Source of the DNA: Frankiales bacterium
Lineage (GTDB): Bacteria > Actinomycetota > Actinomycetes > JAFAQI01
Length of the DNA: 64,000 nucleotides
Direction of reading: 5' to 3'
Assembly (NCBI GenBank): GCA_025980465.1
Contig: JAICXJ010000001.1
Coordinates: 1-64,000, forward strand
Shown here: in pieces, positions 16,312 to 25,232 of the stretch
Layout: each line of letters begins with the position of its first letter
Numbering within the stretch: position 1 is the first letter of the stretch
Notes under the pieces: model-generated
The model's database searches: none
The model's input: only the letters and a program-made list of their open reading frames with translations
Told to the model about the DNA's origin: nothing
Program-made: the position numbers and the translations under genes

Positions 16312-17844
16312 ATGAGCGCGATGACCTTCGACCTGGTCGAGGAGGATGTCCTCGGCGTCCGAATGATGGTCTTCGCCGAGCGGATGCACTCGATGTCCGA
16401 GCTGCTCGACCGATCGCTCGCCTTCGGCGACCGCGACTACATCGTCGATGACGACCGGCGGATCTCCTACGCCGAGCATCACGCCGCGGTTGCCCGGGTG
16501 GCCGCGTACCTCCTCGACCAGGGTGTCGAGAAGGGCGACCGGGTCGCCATTCTCGGCAAGAACTCGATCGAGTGGGTGGTGCTGTTCTGGGCGACCGTCT
16601 CGATCGGTGCAATCGCGGTCGGCCTGAACGTCTGGTGGTCGCCGGAGGAGATCGCGTACGCCGTCGGAAACTGCACCCCGAAACTTCTCGTGGAGGAGAT
16701 GTCGGCGATCACGGCGCTGTTGTCGGGTGCCGTCGTCGAGCGACCCGACGTGCAGATTGACGAGGACGATCCGGCGCTGATCCTCTACACCTCGGGAACG
16801 ACCGGCTTTCCGAAGGGCGCCACTCATTCACATCGCAACATGGTCTGCCTGGTACAGGCGCAGCAGAGTGTCATCGCCAGCCGGGTACCGCCCGGCTTCG
16901 AGCTGCCTCCGGGTCGAGCGCTGACCTCGACGCCGCTGTTCCACGTGTCCGGTCTGCACAGCGGCGTCGTCGCGTGCCTGGGCGCCGGCAACACGACGGT
17001 GTGGCAGGGCGGCAGATTCGACCCGATCTCGACCCTGTCGGTCATTGAGCGCGAGAAGTGCACCAGCTGGACGACGATGCCGACCACCCTGTGGCGAGTC
17101 GTCAACGAGCCCCGCGCCAAGGAGTTCGACACGTCGTCGCTGTTCCACATCGGCGGCGGTGGCGCGGCGTGGTCAGCGGCGCTGCAGCAGGGGATTCGCG
17201 ACACGTTCGGCGAGCACGTCACGTGGGGCATCGGCTACGGCCAGACCGAATGTTGCGGACTGGCCACGACCTCGACCTTCGCCGACCTGCTCGCTCATCC
17301 GGACAACGTCGGCACTCCGGTCGCGACCGTCGAACTGCGAGTCGACAGCGGGCCGGCGGACGGCGCTGACCCCGGGGTGGGGGAGATCTACATCCGCGGG
17401 CCGATGAACATGCTCGGTTACTGGGGAAACGACGAGGCGACGAAAGCGGTCCTCGACGAGCAGCGCTGGCTGCGCACGGGCGACCTCGGCGAGATCCGCG
17501 ACGGGCTTCTGTTCCTGTCGACCCGCCGTACTGACCTGATCCTGCGCGGGGCGGAGAACGTGTACCCGGTCGAGATCGAGAATTGCTTGGAAGGTCATCC
17601 GGACGTTGCCGAGGTCGTCGTGGTCGGCCTGCCCGACGATGAGTTCGGTCAGATCGTCGGGGCGATCGTCGTACCGGCCGACGGCGCACTCCTCGACGAT
17701 GCAGCACTGTCCGACTATGTGAAGGCGCGCCTCGCGTACTTCAAAGTGCCGAGTCGATGGGTGGTCAGCAGCGAGCCGCTGCCGCGCACCGCGACCGGCA
17801 AGGTCGTCCGGGCCGAGGTGCTCGACCGGTTCCCACCGAGCTAG
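16312..17844 (+). CDS. Acyl-CoA synthetase (AMP-binding)
   Basis: A 510-aa ANL ligase: phosphate loop ILYTSGTTGFPKGATHSHRN near 158-177, GYGQTECCGLAT, RTGDLGEI, and a C-terminal PRTATGKVVR with the catalytic Lys. The stretch between the first subdomain and the phosphate loop (VEEMSAITALLSGAVVERPDVQIDEDD) is shorter than usual, so the protein is slightly small for the family. Starts at ATG 16312 or 16321. Followed after 10 bp by a DABB/EthD-like gene. No TCTGACG operator was found near this pair. Confidence 0.9.
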   Translation: MSAMTFDLVEEDVLGVRMMVFAERMHSMSELLDRSLAFGDRDYIVDDDRRISYAEHHAAVARVAAYLLDQGVEKGDRVAILGKNSIEWVVLFWATVSIGAIAVGLNVWWSPEEIAYAVGNCTPKLLVEEMSAITALLSGAVVERPDVQIDEDDPALILYTSGTTGFPKGATHSHRNMVCLVQAQQSVIASRVPPGFELPPGRALTSTPLFHVSGLHSGVVACLGAGNTTVWQGGRFDPISTLSVIEREKCTSWTTMPTTLWRVVNEPRAKEFDTSSLFHIGGGGAAWSAALQQGIRDTFGEHVTWGIGYGQTECCGLATTSTFADLLAHPDNVGTPVATVELRVDSGPADGADPGVGEIYIRGPMNMLGYWGNDEATKAVLDEQRWLRTGDLGEIRDGLLFLSTRRTDLILRGAENVYPVEIENCLEGHPDVAEVVVVGLPDDEFGQIVGAIVVPADGALLDDAALSDYVKARLAYFKVPSRWVVSSEPLPRTATGKVVRAEVLDRFPPS

Positions 17845-17854
17845 GAGAAACGCA

Positions 17855-18697
17855 ATGCCGTACCCGCCCGAGAACTATCCGCTCGCGCCCGCCGGGGTGG
17901 ACGACTATCCGGTCAGGGTGGGCTCGATGCTGCTCACGCTCGTCGACCCGCACGAGGGTTTTGAGCGGGCCTACAACCGCTGGTACGAGCGCGACCACTT
18001 CTATGCCGGCTGCATGGAGGGTCCGTGGCAGATCGCCGGCTCGCGCTGGGTCGCCACCCGCGAGATGAAGGACCTGCGCTGGGGCACCACGGCAGTCGCG
18101 GATCCGATCGATGCCGGCTCCTACGTCGCGATCTACTGGGTCGAGGCTGGGCATCACAAGGACTGGGACGACTGGGCGCTTCCGCAGGTGCAGCAGCTGT
18201 ATGCGGATGGTCGCGGCTTCCTCGAGCGGTCACATGTGCACACCGCGACCTTTGACCATGTCGGCGCGGTGTATCGCGACGCCGACCCAGTACCCGTCGA
18301 GCTCGCGCTCGACCACCACTACGACGGCATCGTCGCGGTCTTCCTCGATGCCCGCAACGGTAAAGATGCCGCTGGCTTGCACGACACGCTCGTCGGCAGC
18401 GAGGCCCTATCGAAGCTGATGGCAGGTACCGACGTCGAGATCGCGTCGGCCTGGACGCCGCGGCCGGAGTTCCGCAATTCCCGCGACAGCGCGCCTATGT
18501 CGCTCGGCTCTCCCGGCGGTCAGGAGAACCGGCTCTGCCAGCTGTTCTTCGTTGCCGGCGACGTGCGTGACTCGCTGTCGCGATTCAAGGCCTACACCGA
18601 CGCACTCGCATCGCACGACGAGGCTGACACGGCGCTGGTGGCTCCGTTCTTGCGGACCGTCGTCGGGACCGACACCTACGTCGATCAACTCTGGTAA
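17855..18697 (+). CDS. EthD/dimeric alpha-beta barrel-like protein
   Basis: A 280-aa protein with two repeated ferredoxin-like halves: VGSMLLTLVDPHEGFERAYNRWYERDHFYAGCMEGPW near 22-58, and a second LFFVAGD segment near 230. The RWYERDHF helix and following PWQIAGSRWVATRE strand match the EthD/DABB fold, whose members are small oxygenases, isomerases or accessory proteins in ether and aromatic degradation. AGGAG stands 7 nt before the ATG. Operon partner of the synthetase upstream. A distant relative of the protein at 51463. Confidence 0.65.
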   Translation: MPYPPENYPLAPAGVDDYPVRVGSMLLTLVDPHEGFERAYNRWYERDHFYAGCMEGPWQIAGSRWVATREMKDLRWGTTAVADPIDAGSYVAIYWVEAGHHKDWDDWALPQVQQLYADGRGFLERSHVHTATFDHVGAVYRDADPVPVELALDHHYDGIVAVFLDARNGKDAAGLHDTLVGSEALSKLMAGTDVEIASAWTPRPEFRNSRDSAPMSLGSPGGQENRLCQLFFVAGDVRDSLSRFKAYTDALASHDEADTALVAPFLRTVVGTDTYVDQLW

Positions 18698-18735
18698 AGC
18701 GAGCCGACTTCTCCATCTGGTAGTCGTAACGGTCG

Positions 18736-18906
18736 ATGACGAAGGATAGGCGGGAAGGGGCGTTCCAAACGACCGAACTGTTCCAGCACAACGTCGGTGT
18801 GAGCTCGACCAGGTGGGACACCATCCTCGCCGGTGCGGCAGTCGATCTGGTGGTCGGGCTCTGCGCCGCCATCGGCGCGTTGGGGGTGCGTTCGAATCGG
18901 CGCTGA
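18736..18906 (+). CDS. Small single-pass membrane protein (candidate)
   Basis: A 56-aa frame: a charged N-terminus (MTKDRREGAF), a short linker, one hydrophobic helix (ILAGAAVDLVVGLCAAIGALGV) and a basic tail (RSNRR), so the N-terminus should be outside by the positive-inside rule. It fills the spacer between the synthetase operon and the convergent flippase-like gene, 6 bp from that gene's end. No family recognised and no strong ribosome site seen; it could be chance. Confidence 0.35.
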   Translation: MTKDRREGAFQTTELFQHNVGVSSTRWDTILAGAAVDLVVGLCAAIGALGVRSNRR

Positions 18907-18912
18907 CCCGCC

Positions 18913-19905
18913 TCAGCGGCTCTGGTAGGCATTCAGTCGTGATCTCGCTCGACGAGTGGCAGGCCGGTGGGGCTCAGGCAGGCGGTGATGTCTTCGTGGA
19001 CCCCGCCGGGGGAGCCAGTCGACGAGCAACATGATCGCGCCAGGGAGGCTGGCAGCAAGTACTAGGACGCCGTACGCGACTGCGGCCGCGGCTCCCCGAG
19101 CCGCGCCGATGCCGGCCGCGGAGAACACCCACGCCGTCAGGGCCTCGCGCGGTCCCCAGCCGGCGATGCTGGGAAGGACCATGGCCAGCAGCGCGAGCAT
19201 GGCCAGTGGCAGCAGTCGTGACAGGGATGTGGTGGTGCCCACGGACTTAGCAGCGATCAGGAACGTGACGGTGTGGCCGACGACAATCACGGCCGAGGTC
19301 AGCCCGACCGTAGGCAGCGTGCTTCGGCGCAACACACCGTCGTGGATGTCAGTGACCACCGAGCCGCGGACCCGAGTCCACCAGGAAGCCGCGCCGCCCA
19401 GCTGTAGCCGACCCACCAGCACGATCACGGCCGCGGCCGCAACAGCCGCGAGTGCAACGAACGGCATCGACGAGCGGACCGGGGACGGCCACACCCCGAG
19501 GACGGCGACCGTCAGCAGAGCCTGCACGACCTGGCCGGCGGCGCGCTCCCAGACCACGGCTCGCAGGGCGCGGCTGACGTCATGTTCCGCCCGACCGTGA
19601 CTGACCCCGCGGTAGAGGTCTCCGGCGATGCCGCTCGGAAGCGTCAGGTTGAGGAACAGCGTCCGGTAGTACGCAGCGACCGCGGTGGAAAGCGATAGCC
19701 GCAGGCCGAGGCCGCGCGCGACGATCGTCCACCGCCACGCAGAGCACAACGTCGTGACGAACACGATGGCTGCCGCTGCCAGGAGCGTGCGGGCGTCGAC
19801 GGCCTTGAGGCCGTCGAGAAAAGGCCCGGTACCAATCCGCCAGATCACGGCCGCGAGAACCAGGACCGCGACCGCCGAACTCGCCCACCGACGAGTGCGC
19901 TTCAC
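18913..19905 (-). CDS. Lysylphosphatidylglycerol-synthase-type transmembrane protein (UPF0104/flippase-like)
   Basis: A 330-aa protein with about eight membrane helices, including SSAVAVLVLAAVIW, TLLAAAAIVFVTTLC, AVIVVGHTVTFLIAA and LLPLAMLALLAMVLPS. The conserved YYRTLFLNLTLPSGIAGDLYRG and AGWGPREALTAWVF motifs are those of the LPG-synthase TM/UPF0104 family, whose members flip or transfer aminoacylated or glycosylated lipids. GTG start at 19905, 23 bp after the methyltransferase stop; upstream in-frame sequence has no good start. Last gene of the minus operon SRPBCC, methyltransferase, flippase. The lipid substrate is unknown. Confidence 0.75.
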   Translation of the reverse strand: MKRTRRWASSAVAVLVLAAVIWRIGTGPFLDGLKAVDARTLLAAAAIVFVTTLCSAWRWTIVARGLGLRLSLSTAVAAYYRTLFLNLTLPSGIAGDLYRGVSHGRAEHDVSRALRAVVWERAAGQVVQALLTVAVLGVWPSPVRSSMPFVALAAVAAAAVIVLVGRLQLGGAASWWTRVRGSVVTDIHDGVLRRSTLPTVGLTSAVIVVGHTVTFLIAAKSVGTTTSLSRLLPLAMLALLAMVLPSIAGWGPREALTAWVFSAAGIGAARGAAAAVAYGVLVLAASLPGAIMLLVDWLPRRGPRRHHRLPEPHRPATRRARSRLNAYQSR

Positions 19906-19928
19906 GGCAGCATGGGACGGCCGCTCCG

Positions 19929-20639
19929 TTACGGCGTTCCGTCGCTTCGCAACTGCCGACTGCCGGTCACCGGGCCGCGGGCCCCAGCAGCGATAAAGGC
20001 GGTCCCGAAGCACATCTCGTCCCAAGAGACGTCGGTGAGGTCTCGCTGCATCGCGGTGCGGATCGCCTCCCACGGACGGCGCATCAGCCAGTCGTCAATG
20101 GCCGCGAAAGGCCGAACAGTCGCCGCCCCGACCTGCGTGAGCCACCGAGGCGTGGCGCCGGGAAGCTTGAGATCCAGCACGACCCAGCGACCGCCGTCGG
20201 ACAGCGCCGCCGCGCCCCGGCCGATGACCATTGCGGAGTCGGGCACCTGCGACAGGGCATAGGTCGACAGGATGGCGTCGGCCCCGGTCGGGAAGTCGAA
20301 CGCGGCCGCGTCAGCTTGCAGGAGGCTGACGTTGCGCCAGCCGTTCGCCTCAACCCGTTCCTGGGCGCGCGCGAGCATCGCATCGGTCAGATCGACGCCC
20401 ACGATCCGGCCCTCGGGACCGATCGCTTCCTGGATCAGCGCAAAGTTCAGGCCGGTGCCACACGCGACGTCGATCACGAAGTCCCCGTGCCGTAGGCCGA
20501 GCGCTCGTACGGCGCGCAGCCGTTGTGTCCGCTGGGGGTATCCGGGCGCGGGGTAGAGCCGAGAGGTGAAGTCGTAGTGCTTCGCCTTGTGTCGGTAGGT
20601 ATCGATCAGCCGCTCGCGCGTGACGTCGACGTGGCTCAT
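19929..20639 (-). CDS. SAM-dependent methyltransferase (UbiE/class I)
   Basis: A 236-aa class I methyltransferase. The SAM-binding motif I is VIDVACGTGLN (55-65), with an acidic VGVDLTDAML motif II and the post-I LQADAAAFDFP. N-terminal YRHKAKHYDFTSRLY resembles the UbiE/COQ5 group and lipid (phosphatidylethanolamine N-) methyltransferases. ATG at 20639 overlaps the SRPBCC stop (ATGA). With a flippase-like gene after it and a CDP-alcohol transferase divergent, a lipid head group or lipid-linked sugar is a plausible acceptor; that is inference. Confidence 0.82.
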   Translation of the reverse strand: MSHVDVTRERLIDTYRHKAKHYDFTSRLYPAPGYPQRTQRLRAVRALGLRHGDFVIDVACGTGLNFALIQEAIGPEGRIVGVDLTDAMLARAQERVEANGWRNVSLLQADAAAFDFPTGADAILSTYALSQVPDSAMVIGRGAAALSDGGRWVVLDLKLPGATPRWLTQVGAATVRPFAAIDDWLMRRPWEAIRTAMQRDLTDVSWDEMCFGTAFIAAGARGPVTGSRQLRSDGTP

Positions 20640-21178
20640 GGTCTGCTCCTCGACGGAGCGGTGCCGCCGTTGAGCTGCGCGCCGCCCTCCTCCAGCAGCA
20701 GTTCGAGCCGTCCGGGCGTTCCGGATTCAACCGCGGCCTTGATCGCGATCATCTCGATGTCGCTGACGCGCTGGATCCTCCGGCTGAACAGCCCGCGGGG
20801 GATTGCGCGCATCACGTTGCGCAGCTCAACTTCGATCCACATCATGGCGTCGGTCTGCTCACCGTCGAGCGGCTCGAGCTCCATGCCCCAGCGCGCGGCG
20901 GAAGTGCCCAGCGGCCCGGCGAACGCCATGCGGCAGGGCGCCTCGAGGGTGATCACTTGCTGCGACCGTGCGCGGCTCGTGCCTGCGATCCCCTTCGCCC
21001 GCTGGTTCAGTTGCGCCCCGATCTGGAGTGCGGTGCCTCCGTTCGTACGACATTCGAGAACCGTTGGCGCCCACTCCGGCCAGCGTCCGACGTCGCACAT
21101 GTACGTCCAGACGTCGTGGACGCTTCTGGCGATGGTGATGCGGCTCTCGGTCCTGAAACCCACGGGGCCGAATTTCAT
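20636..21178 (-). CDS. SRPBCC (polyketide cyclase/START-like) protein
   Basis: A 180-aa protein with the SRPBCC ligand-binding fold: ESRITIARSVHDVWTYMCDVGRWPEWAPTV near the start, a central EAPCRMAFAG strand and a long C-terminal helix (IEMIAIKAAVESG). These proteins bind hydrophobic ligands and sometimes act as cyclases. The ATG at 21178 (MKFGPVGF) is chosen over an upstream GTG. First gene of the minus operon; the 166-bp spacer to the divergent fusion gene at 21345 should hold both promoters. Second SRPBCC in the window is at 56000. Confidence 0.72.
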   Translation of the reverse strand: MKFGPVGFRTESRITIARSVHDVWTYMCDVGRWPEWAPTVLECRTNGGTALQIGAQLNQRAKGIAGTSRARSQQVITLEAPCRMAFAGPLGTSAARWGMELEPLDGEQTDAMMWIEVELRNVMRAIPRGLFSRRIQRVSDIEMIAIKAAVESGTPGRLELLLEEGGAQLNGGTAPSRSRP

Positions 21179-21344
21179 GGTCTGCACATTGGGACACCAC
21201 GGATAGCCGGCGCCGACGGTTCGATGAACCAGCGGCACGAACGCTGCGTGTCGTGTGGTGTGCGGCCATCGCTAAGACACGGCGCTCTGCCGTCCCAGCT
21301 GCCCGCGGCAGTCGACCATCTTCTTCCGGGCTGAAGCGTCGACG

Positions 21345-23783
21345 GTGCACGCCGCGCGTCCTGAAGCGCCGAACCCGGCGGTCCGCTCCGTCGACATTTC
21401 CAGCGTGCCGGCAGAGCGGCTGTGGGTCGGCCCGCTGTTCAGTCTCGTCGCCGCGAACGCGCTGTTCGCGTTGCTCGCAGCCACCGTGGGCCTCACCGTC
21501 GCGGGGTGGACGATCGGATTTGGGTACGCGCTCGCGACCGCGGCCGTTTTGTGGCGAGCGCTCGCTGCCAGCGGAGCGCTCGCCATCGGACCCGCGAATG
21601 CCGTCACCCTGGCCAGGAGCACTGTGGTCGCGGGCGTGGCGGCGATGGTCACCACGGCTGTCCAACGACCCGCTGCGACCACGACCATCGTGCTGCTCGC
21701 CGGCATCGCCCTGGCATTGGACGGCTGCGACGGGTGGGTGGCTCGGCGTACCCGGTCGGAGTCAGCGCTAGGCGCGCGTTTCGACGGGGAAGTCGACGCG
21801 TTTCTGATCCTCGTGCTCAGCGTGCAGGTGGCGCGGTCGCTGGCGTGGTGGGTGCTCGCGCTCGGTCTCATGCGCTATCTGTTCGGTGTCGCTGCCGTGG
21901 CGTGGCCGTGGCTCAGTGGAGCGCTGCCGGCGCGACCGTGGCGCAAGGGGGTCGCCGCCGTTCAAGGCATCGTGCTCACCGTCGCGGTGGCCGATGTTCT
22001 CCCTCGCAGCGCGGCTCTGGGGACGGCAGGTCTCGCGCTGCTGCTGCTGAGCGAGTCGTTCGGCCGCGATGTGTGGTGGCTCTACCGACATCGCAAGGAG
22101 TTTGCGGATCCGATCCCTCATCGCCGGCTCCGCGCCTTCATCTTCGGGGCCGCCACCCCTGTTGCGATCGTGCTGTTCTGGGTGGCCTTGGTCGGCCCCG
22201 ACCGGCAGAGCCAACTCAGCCTGACGACCCTCCTGCGGATCCCGCTCGAGGGCGTGGCGATCGTCGCGGTCGCGCTGGTCCTGCCGCCCAGGCTGAGGCT
22301 GGCGATGGCGGTGGTTGTCGGCTTCCTGCTCGGAGTGCTGACCGCCGTGAGGGTGGTGAATATCGGTTTCTTTGAGGTGCTTGACCGGCCGTTCAACCCG
22401 GTGACCGACTGGGGCCTCCTCAAGCCGGCATTCGGTGTCCTGAGCGACTCGATCGGCCGGACCTCGGCGCGGATGACGGAAGTCCTCGCGATCGTCGCCG
22501 TGCCGGTCGTGGTTCTGGCGGTCATCGCGGCAACGGTCGGTGTGACGCGATTCGCGGCTCGCCACCGCGCCCCGGCCGTGCGAGTGCTGGCCGGGCTCAG
22601 CACGATCTGGCTGGTCTCCCTCGGGTTCGGAGTCACGACCGGCAGCCGTCTTCCAGTTGACTCGCTGTCGGCAGCTCGGCTCACGGTCAACGAGGTCAGA
22701 TTGATCAACAGCGGGCTGCACGATCGGAGCGTTTTCCATGCCCAGCTTGCCGCGTTCGATCCCTACCGAGCCACACCGACATCCGGCCTGCTGGCTGGGC
22801 TGCGCGGCAAAGACGTATTGGTCGTCTTCGTGGAGAGCTACGGGCAGGTGGCCGTCGAGGGCACACCCTTCTCGCCAGCGGTGGACGGCGTGCTGCGTCA
22901 GGACACCGCCGCGTTGCAGGCCGGCGGGTTTGCTGCCCGATCCGCATTCTTGAGCTCGCCGACGTTTGGCGGATCGAGCTGGTTAGCGCACTCCACTCTG
23001 CAGTCGGGGCTGTGGGTGGACAACCAGCAGCGGTATGGCCAGCTCGCAAACAGCGGCCGGTTCACCCTCGCCGAAGCATTCAGACAGGCCGGCTGGCGGA
23101 CGGTTTTCGACATCCCTTCGAGCCCGAGTCCCTGGCCACAGGGGCAGCGGCTCTACAACTTCGACGCGATGTACGGCGTCAACAACGTCGGGTATCACGG
23201 GCCCCGCTTCAGCTACGCGAAGATTCCGGACCAGTACACGCTTGAAGCGCTGTACCGCCATGAGCTGCGGCCGACACATCGCCAGCCCGTCATGGCGGAG
23301 ATCGACCTCGATTCGAGCCACACACCGTGGGCGCCGCTCCCGAGCATGGTTCCGTGGCCGGACCTCGGTAACGGCACCATTTATGGACCGATGGCCAGCG
23401 AACGCCCGGGTCCATCCGTCGTGTGGCGCAGCGCCAGCAGCGTGCAGGCCGCCTACGGGCAGTCGATCCAATACTCGCTCACCGCGCTGACCTCCTTCAT
23501 CCGGCGGATTCACGACAACAACCTCGTGCTCGTCGTGCTCGGCGACCACCAGCCCGCCACGATCGTGAGCGGTGACACCGCCGACCATGACGTGCCGATC
23601 ACGGTCATTGCCCATGACCCCGCGGTCATCGACCGGATCAGCCAATGGCGATGGGATACCGGAATGCTCCCCAGCCCGCACGCCCCGGTCTGGCCGATGA
23701 GTGCCTTCCGCAACCGTTTCCTCGCCGCCTACGCCGGCTCGCCGGCCGAGAGCGCGACCGCCGGTACGCCGTCCAACGGATGA
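21345..23783 (+). CDS. CDP-alcohol phosphatidyltransferase fused to a sulfatase/phosphoglycerol-transferase-like domain
   Basis: An 812-aa membrane protein with two enzymatic parts. The N-terminal ~230 residues carry the complete CDP-alcohol phosphotransferase motif DGxxARx8GxxxDxxxD (D129, G130, A133, R134, G143, D147, D151). Five or more further helices span 265-430. From about 487 the alkaline-phosphatase-superfamily domain of LtaS-like sulfatases begins: VVFVESYGQ (494-501), SPTFGGSSWLAHSTLQSG around the expected nucleophile (538-555), SSHTPWAPL and VVLGDHQP with metal ligands. It could make a phospholipid and then transfer or trim a phospho-alcohol head group outside. GTG start; stop overlaps the next gene (ATGA). 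Confidence 0.8.
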   Translation: MHAARPEAPNPAVRSVDISSVPAERLWVGPLFSLVAANALFALLAATVGLTVAGWTIGFGYALATAAVLWRALAASGALAIGPANAVTLARSTVVAGVAAMVTTAVQRPAATTTIVLLAGIALALDGCDGWVARRTRSESALGARFDGEVDAFLILVLSVQVARSLAWWVLALGLMRYLFGVAAVAWPWLSGALPARPWRKGVAAVQGIVLTVAVADVLPRSAALGTAGLALLLLSESFGRDVWWLYRHRKEFADPIPHRRLRAFIFGAATPVAIVLFWVALVGPDRQSQLSLTTLLRIPLEGVAIVAVALVLPPRLRLAMAVVVGFLLGVLTAVRVVNIGFFEVLDRPFNPVTDWGLLKPAFGVLSDSIGRTSARMTEVLAIVAVPVVVLAVIAATVGVTRFAARHRAPAVRVLAGLSTIWLVSLGFGVTTGSRLPVDSLSAARLTVNEVRLINSGLHDRSVFHAQLAAFDPYRATPTSGLLAGLRGKDVLVVFVESYGQVAVEGTPFSPAVDGVLRQDTAALQAGGFAARSAFLSSPTFGGSSWLAHSTLQSGLWVDNQQRYGQLANSGRFTLAEAFRQAGWRTVFDIPSSPSPWPQGQRLYNFDAMYGVNNVGYHGPRFSYAKIPDQYTLEALYRHELRPTHRQPVMAEIDLDSSHTPWAPLPSMVPWPDLGNGTIYGPMASERPGPSVVWRSASSVQAAYGQSIQYSLTALTSFIRRIHDNNLVLVVLGDHQPATIVSGDTADHDVPITVIAHDPAVIDRISQWRWDTGMLPSPHAPVWPMSAFRNRFLAAYAGSPAESATAGTPSNG

Positions 23784-24547
23784 ACCAGGACGACCGGGCC
23801 CGATTCGACGCCGCCTTGCAACACGCGCGGCTTGTGGCCTACCCACCGGGCGAGTTCGCGGGCCAGGAGAGCTTCATGCGCGCCAGCGAGATCCTCTCGC
23901 TCGCCGGGCACGCCGGCATCGGACCGGGCGTGTCCGTACTTGACCTGTGCTGCGGAGTCGCTGGACCGGGACGGCTCATTACGCGTGAGCTCGGCTGCAC
24001 CTACCTAGGTGTCGACCGTAGCTCCGTCGCTGTTGCCCTGGCCGCAGATCGGGCCGGGGGGCTGCCCTGCCGTTTCCGCGTGTGCAGCGTGCCGCCCCTG
24101 CCGGACGGCCGCTTCGACGTGGTGTTGCTGCTGGAGACGATGCTGGCGTTGCCCGACAAGGCAGCGCTCGCCCACGAGGTGGCCGCCGCGTTACCGACCG
24201 GCGGTCGCTTCGCCTTCACGATCGAAGCAGGCGAACCGTTGACGGCGACCGAACGTGAACGGATGCCCGATGCCGACACGGTGTGGCTCACCCCCCTGTC
24301 GCAACTGCAGGCTGACCTGGACGCAGCCGGGTTCCAGGTGCGATGGCAGAGCGAGTGCAGCGAACAGCACCGCGACGTCGCCGAGTCCATGAGCCGCGCG
24401 CTGTGTGATGACGCACGGAACATCACGGCAGGCATCGGCCCGCAGGCGTTCGACGATCTGCTGATCGCGCACCTGCAGTGGGTCGATTGGCTGCGAACCG
24501 GGCGGGTACAGAAGTTCGCGGTGGTGAGCGAGAAAGTCGCGAGCTGA
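23780..24547 (+). CDS. SAM-dependent methyltransferase
   Basis: A 255-aa class I methyltransferase: motif I VLDLCCGVAGPG near 54-65, motif II YLGVDRSS near 76-83, then VVLLLETMLALPD and FAFTIEAGEPL. Cys-Cys in motif I and the LPDGRFDVVLLLETM segment resemble sarcosine/glycine and small-molecule methyltransferases. Translationally coupled to the CDP-alcohol transferase fusion by ATGA, so the two are expected to act together. The stop is 10 bp from the end of the convergent GTP cyclohydrolase gene. Acceptor unknown. Confidence 0.82.
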   Translation: MNQDDRARFDAALQHARLVAYPPGEFAGQESFMRASEILSLAGHAGIGPGVSVLDLCCGVAGPGRLITRELGCTYLGVDRSSVAVALAADRAGGLPCRFRVCSVPPLPDGRFDVVLLLETMLALPDKAALAHEVAAALPTGGRFAFTIEAGEPLTATERERMPDADTVWLTPLSQLQADLDAAGFQVRWQSECSEQHRDVAESMSRALCDDARNITAGIGPQAFDDLLIAHLQWVDWLRTGRVQKFAVVSEKVAS

Positions 24548-24557
24548 GCCGAGGTCG

Positions 24558-25232
24558 TCATCCGTTGCCGGGAGACGACGTCCTCGTCACGCCCAGGTCG
24601 ATGGTGTGCGCGCCGCGCCGTGCTTTTGCGGCGAGGTAGCGCACGTTGTCGCTCGAGAGGTGCACAGCCGTCGCGTCCTGCGCAACCACGCTGATCCCAA
24701 GCCGCTCGAGCTGCGATGCCTTGTCCGGATTGTTGCTGAGCAACCGCACGTGTCGTACGCCGAGGGCATGGAGCATCTGCGCTGCCACCGTGTAGTCCCG
24801 CTCGTCCTCCGCATGTCCCAGGGCGAGATTGGCTTCGTAGGTGTCCAACCCGCCGTCCTGCAGCTCGTAGGCGTCGACCTTGGCGTAAAGGCCGATGCCG
24901 CGTCCTTCTTGGCGAAGGTAGAGGAGCAAGCCACCCGCGGCCGACACGCGTTCGACCGCCTCGCGAAGCTGCGCGCCGCAGTCGCAACGTTGGCTACCGA
25001 ACACGTCGCCGGTGAGGCATTCGCTATGGGGACGGACCAGTGGGACCGCGGCGACCCGCAGCGGTCGGGGAACCGGCGTGGCCCAGGCTCCGAAGCCCAG
25101 CGCGAGGTGTTCCCGGCCGTCGACGAGACCGTCAAAGGTGATGACCCGGCTTGCTGCGACGAAGCCGTCGGGGAACCGCAGCGGAAGTCGGACCTGGGTG
25201 CGAACCGCCGCGGGCGGACAAGTCGGGCTCAT
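24558..25232 (-). CDS. ribA: GTP cyclohydrolase II (RibA-type), stand-alone
   Basis: A 224-aa protein without the RibB half that actinobacterial housekeeping RibBA carries. The zinc site is Cys72, Cys83 and Cys85 in SECLTGDVFGSQRCDCG; the GTP-handling LRQEGRGIGLY and LDTYEANLALGH motifs are intact. It should convert GTP to 2,5-diamino-6-ribosylamino-4(3H)-pyrimidinone 5'-phosphate with loss of formate and pyrophosphate. Coupled by ATGA to the RibD-C-like reductase that precedes it. No other riboflavin genes are near, so this looks like a dedicated pathway copy. Start at 25232 (MSPTCPP) drops a spurious Arg-rich extension. Confidence 0.9.
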   Translation of the reverse strand: MSPTCPPAAVRTQVRLPLRFPDGFVAASRVITFDGLVDGREHLALGFGAWATPVPRPLRVAAVPLVRPHSECLTGDVFGSQRCDCGAQLREAVERVSAAGGLLLYLRQEGRGIGLYAKVDAYELQDGGLDTYEANLALGHAEDERDYTVAAQMLHALGVRHVRLLSNNPDKASQLERLGISVVAQDATAVHLSSDNVRYLAAKARRGAHTIDLGVTRTSSPGNG

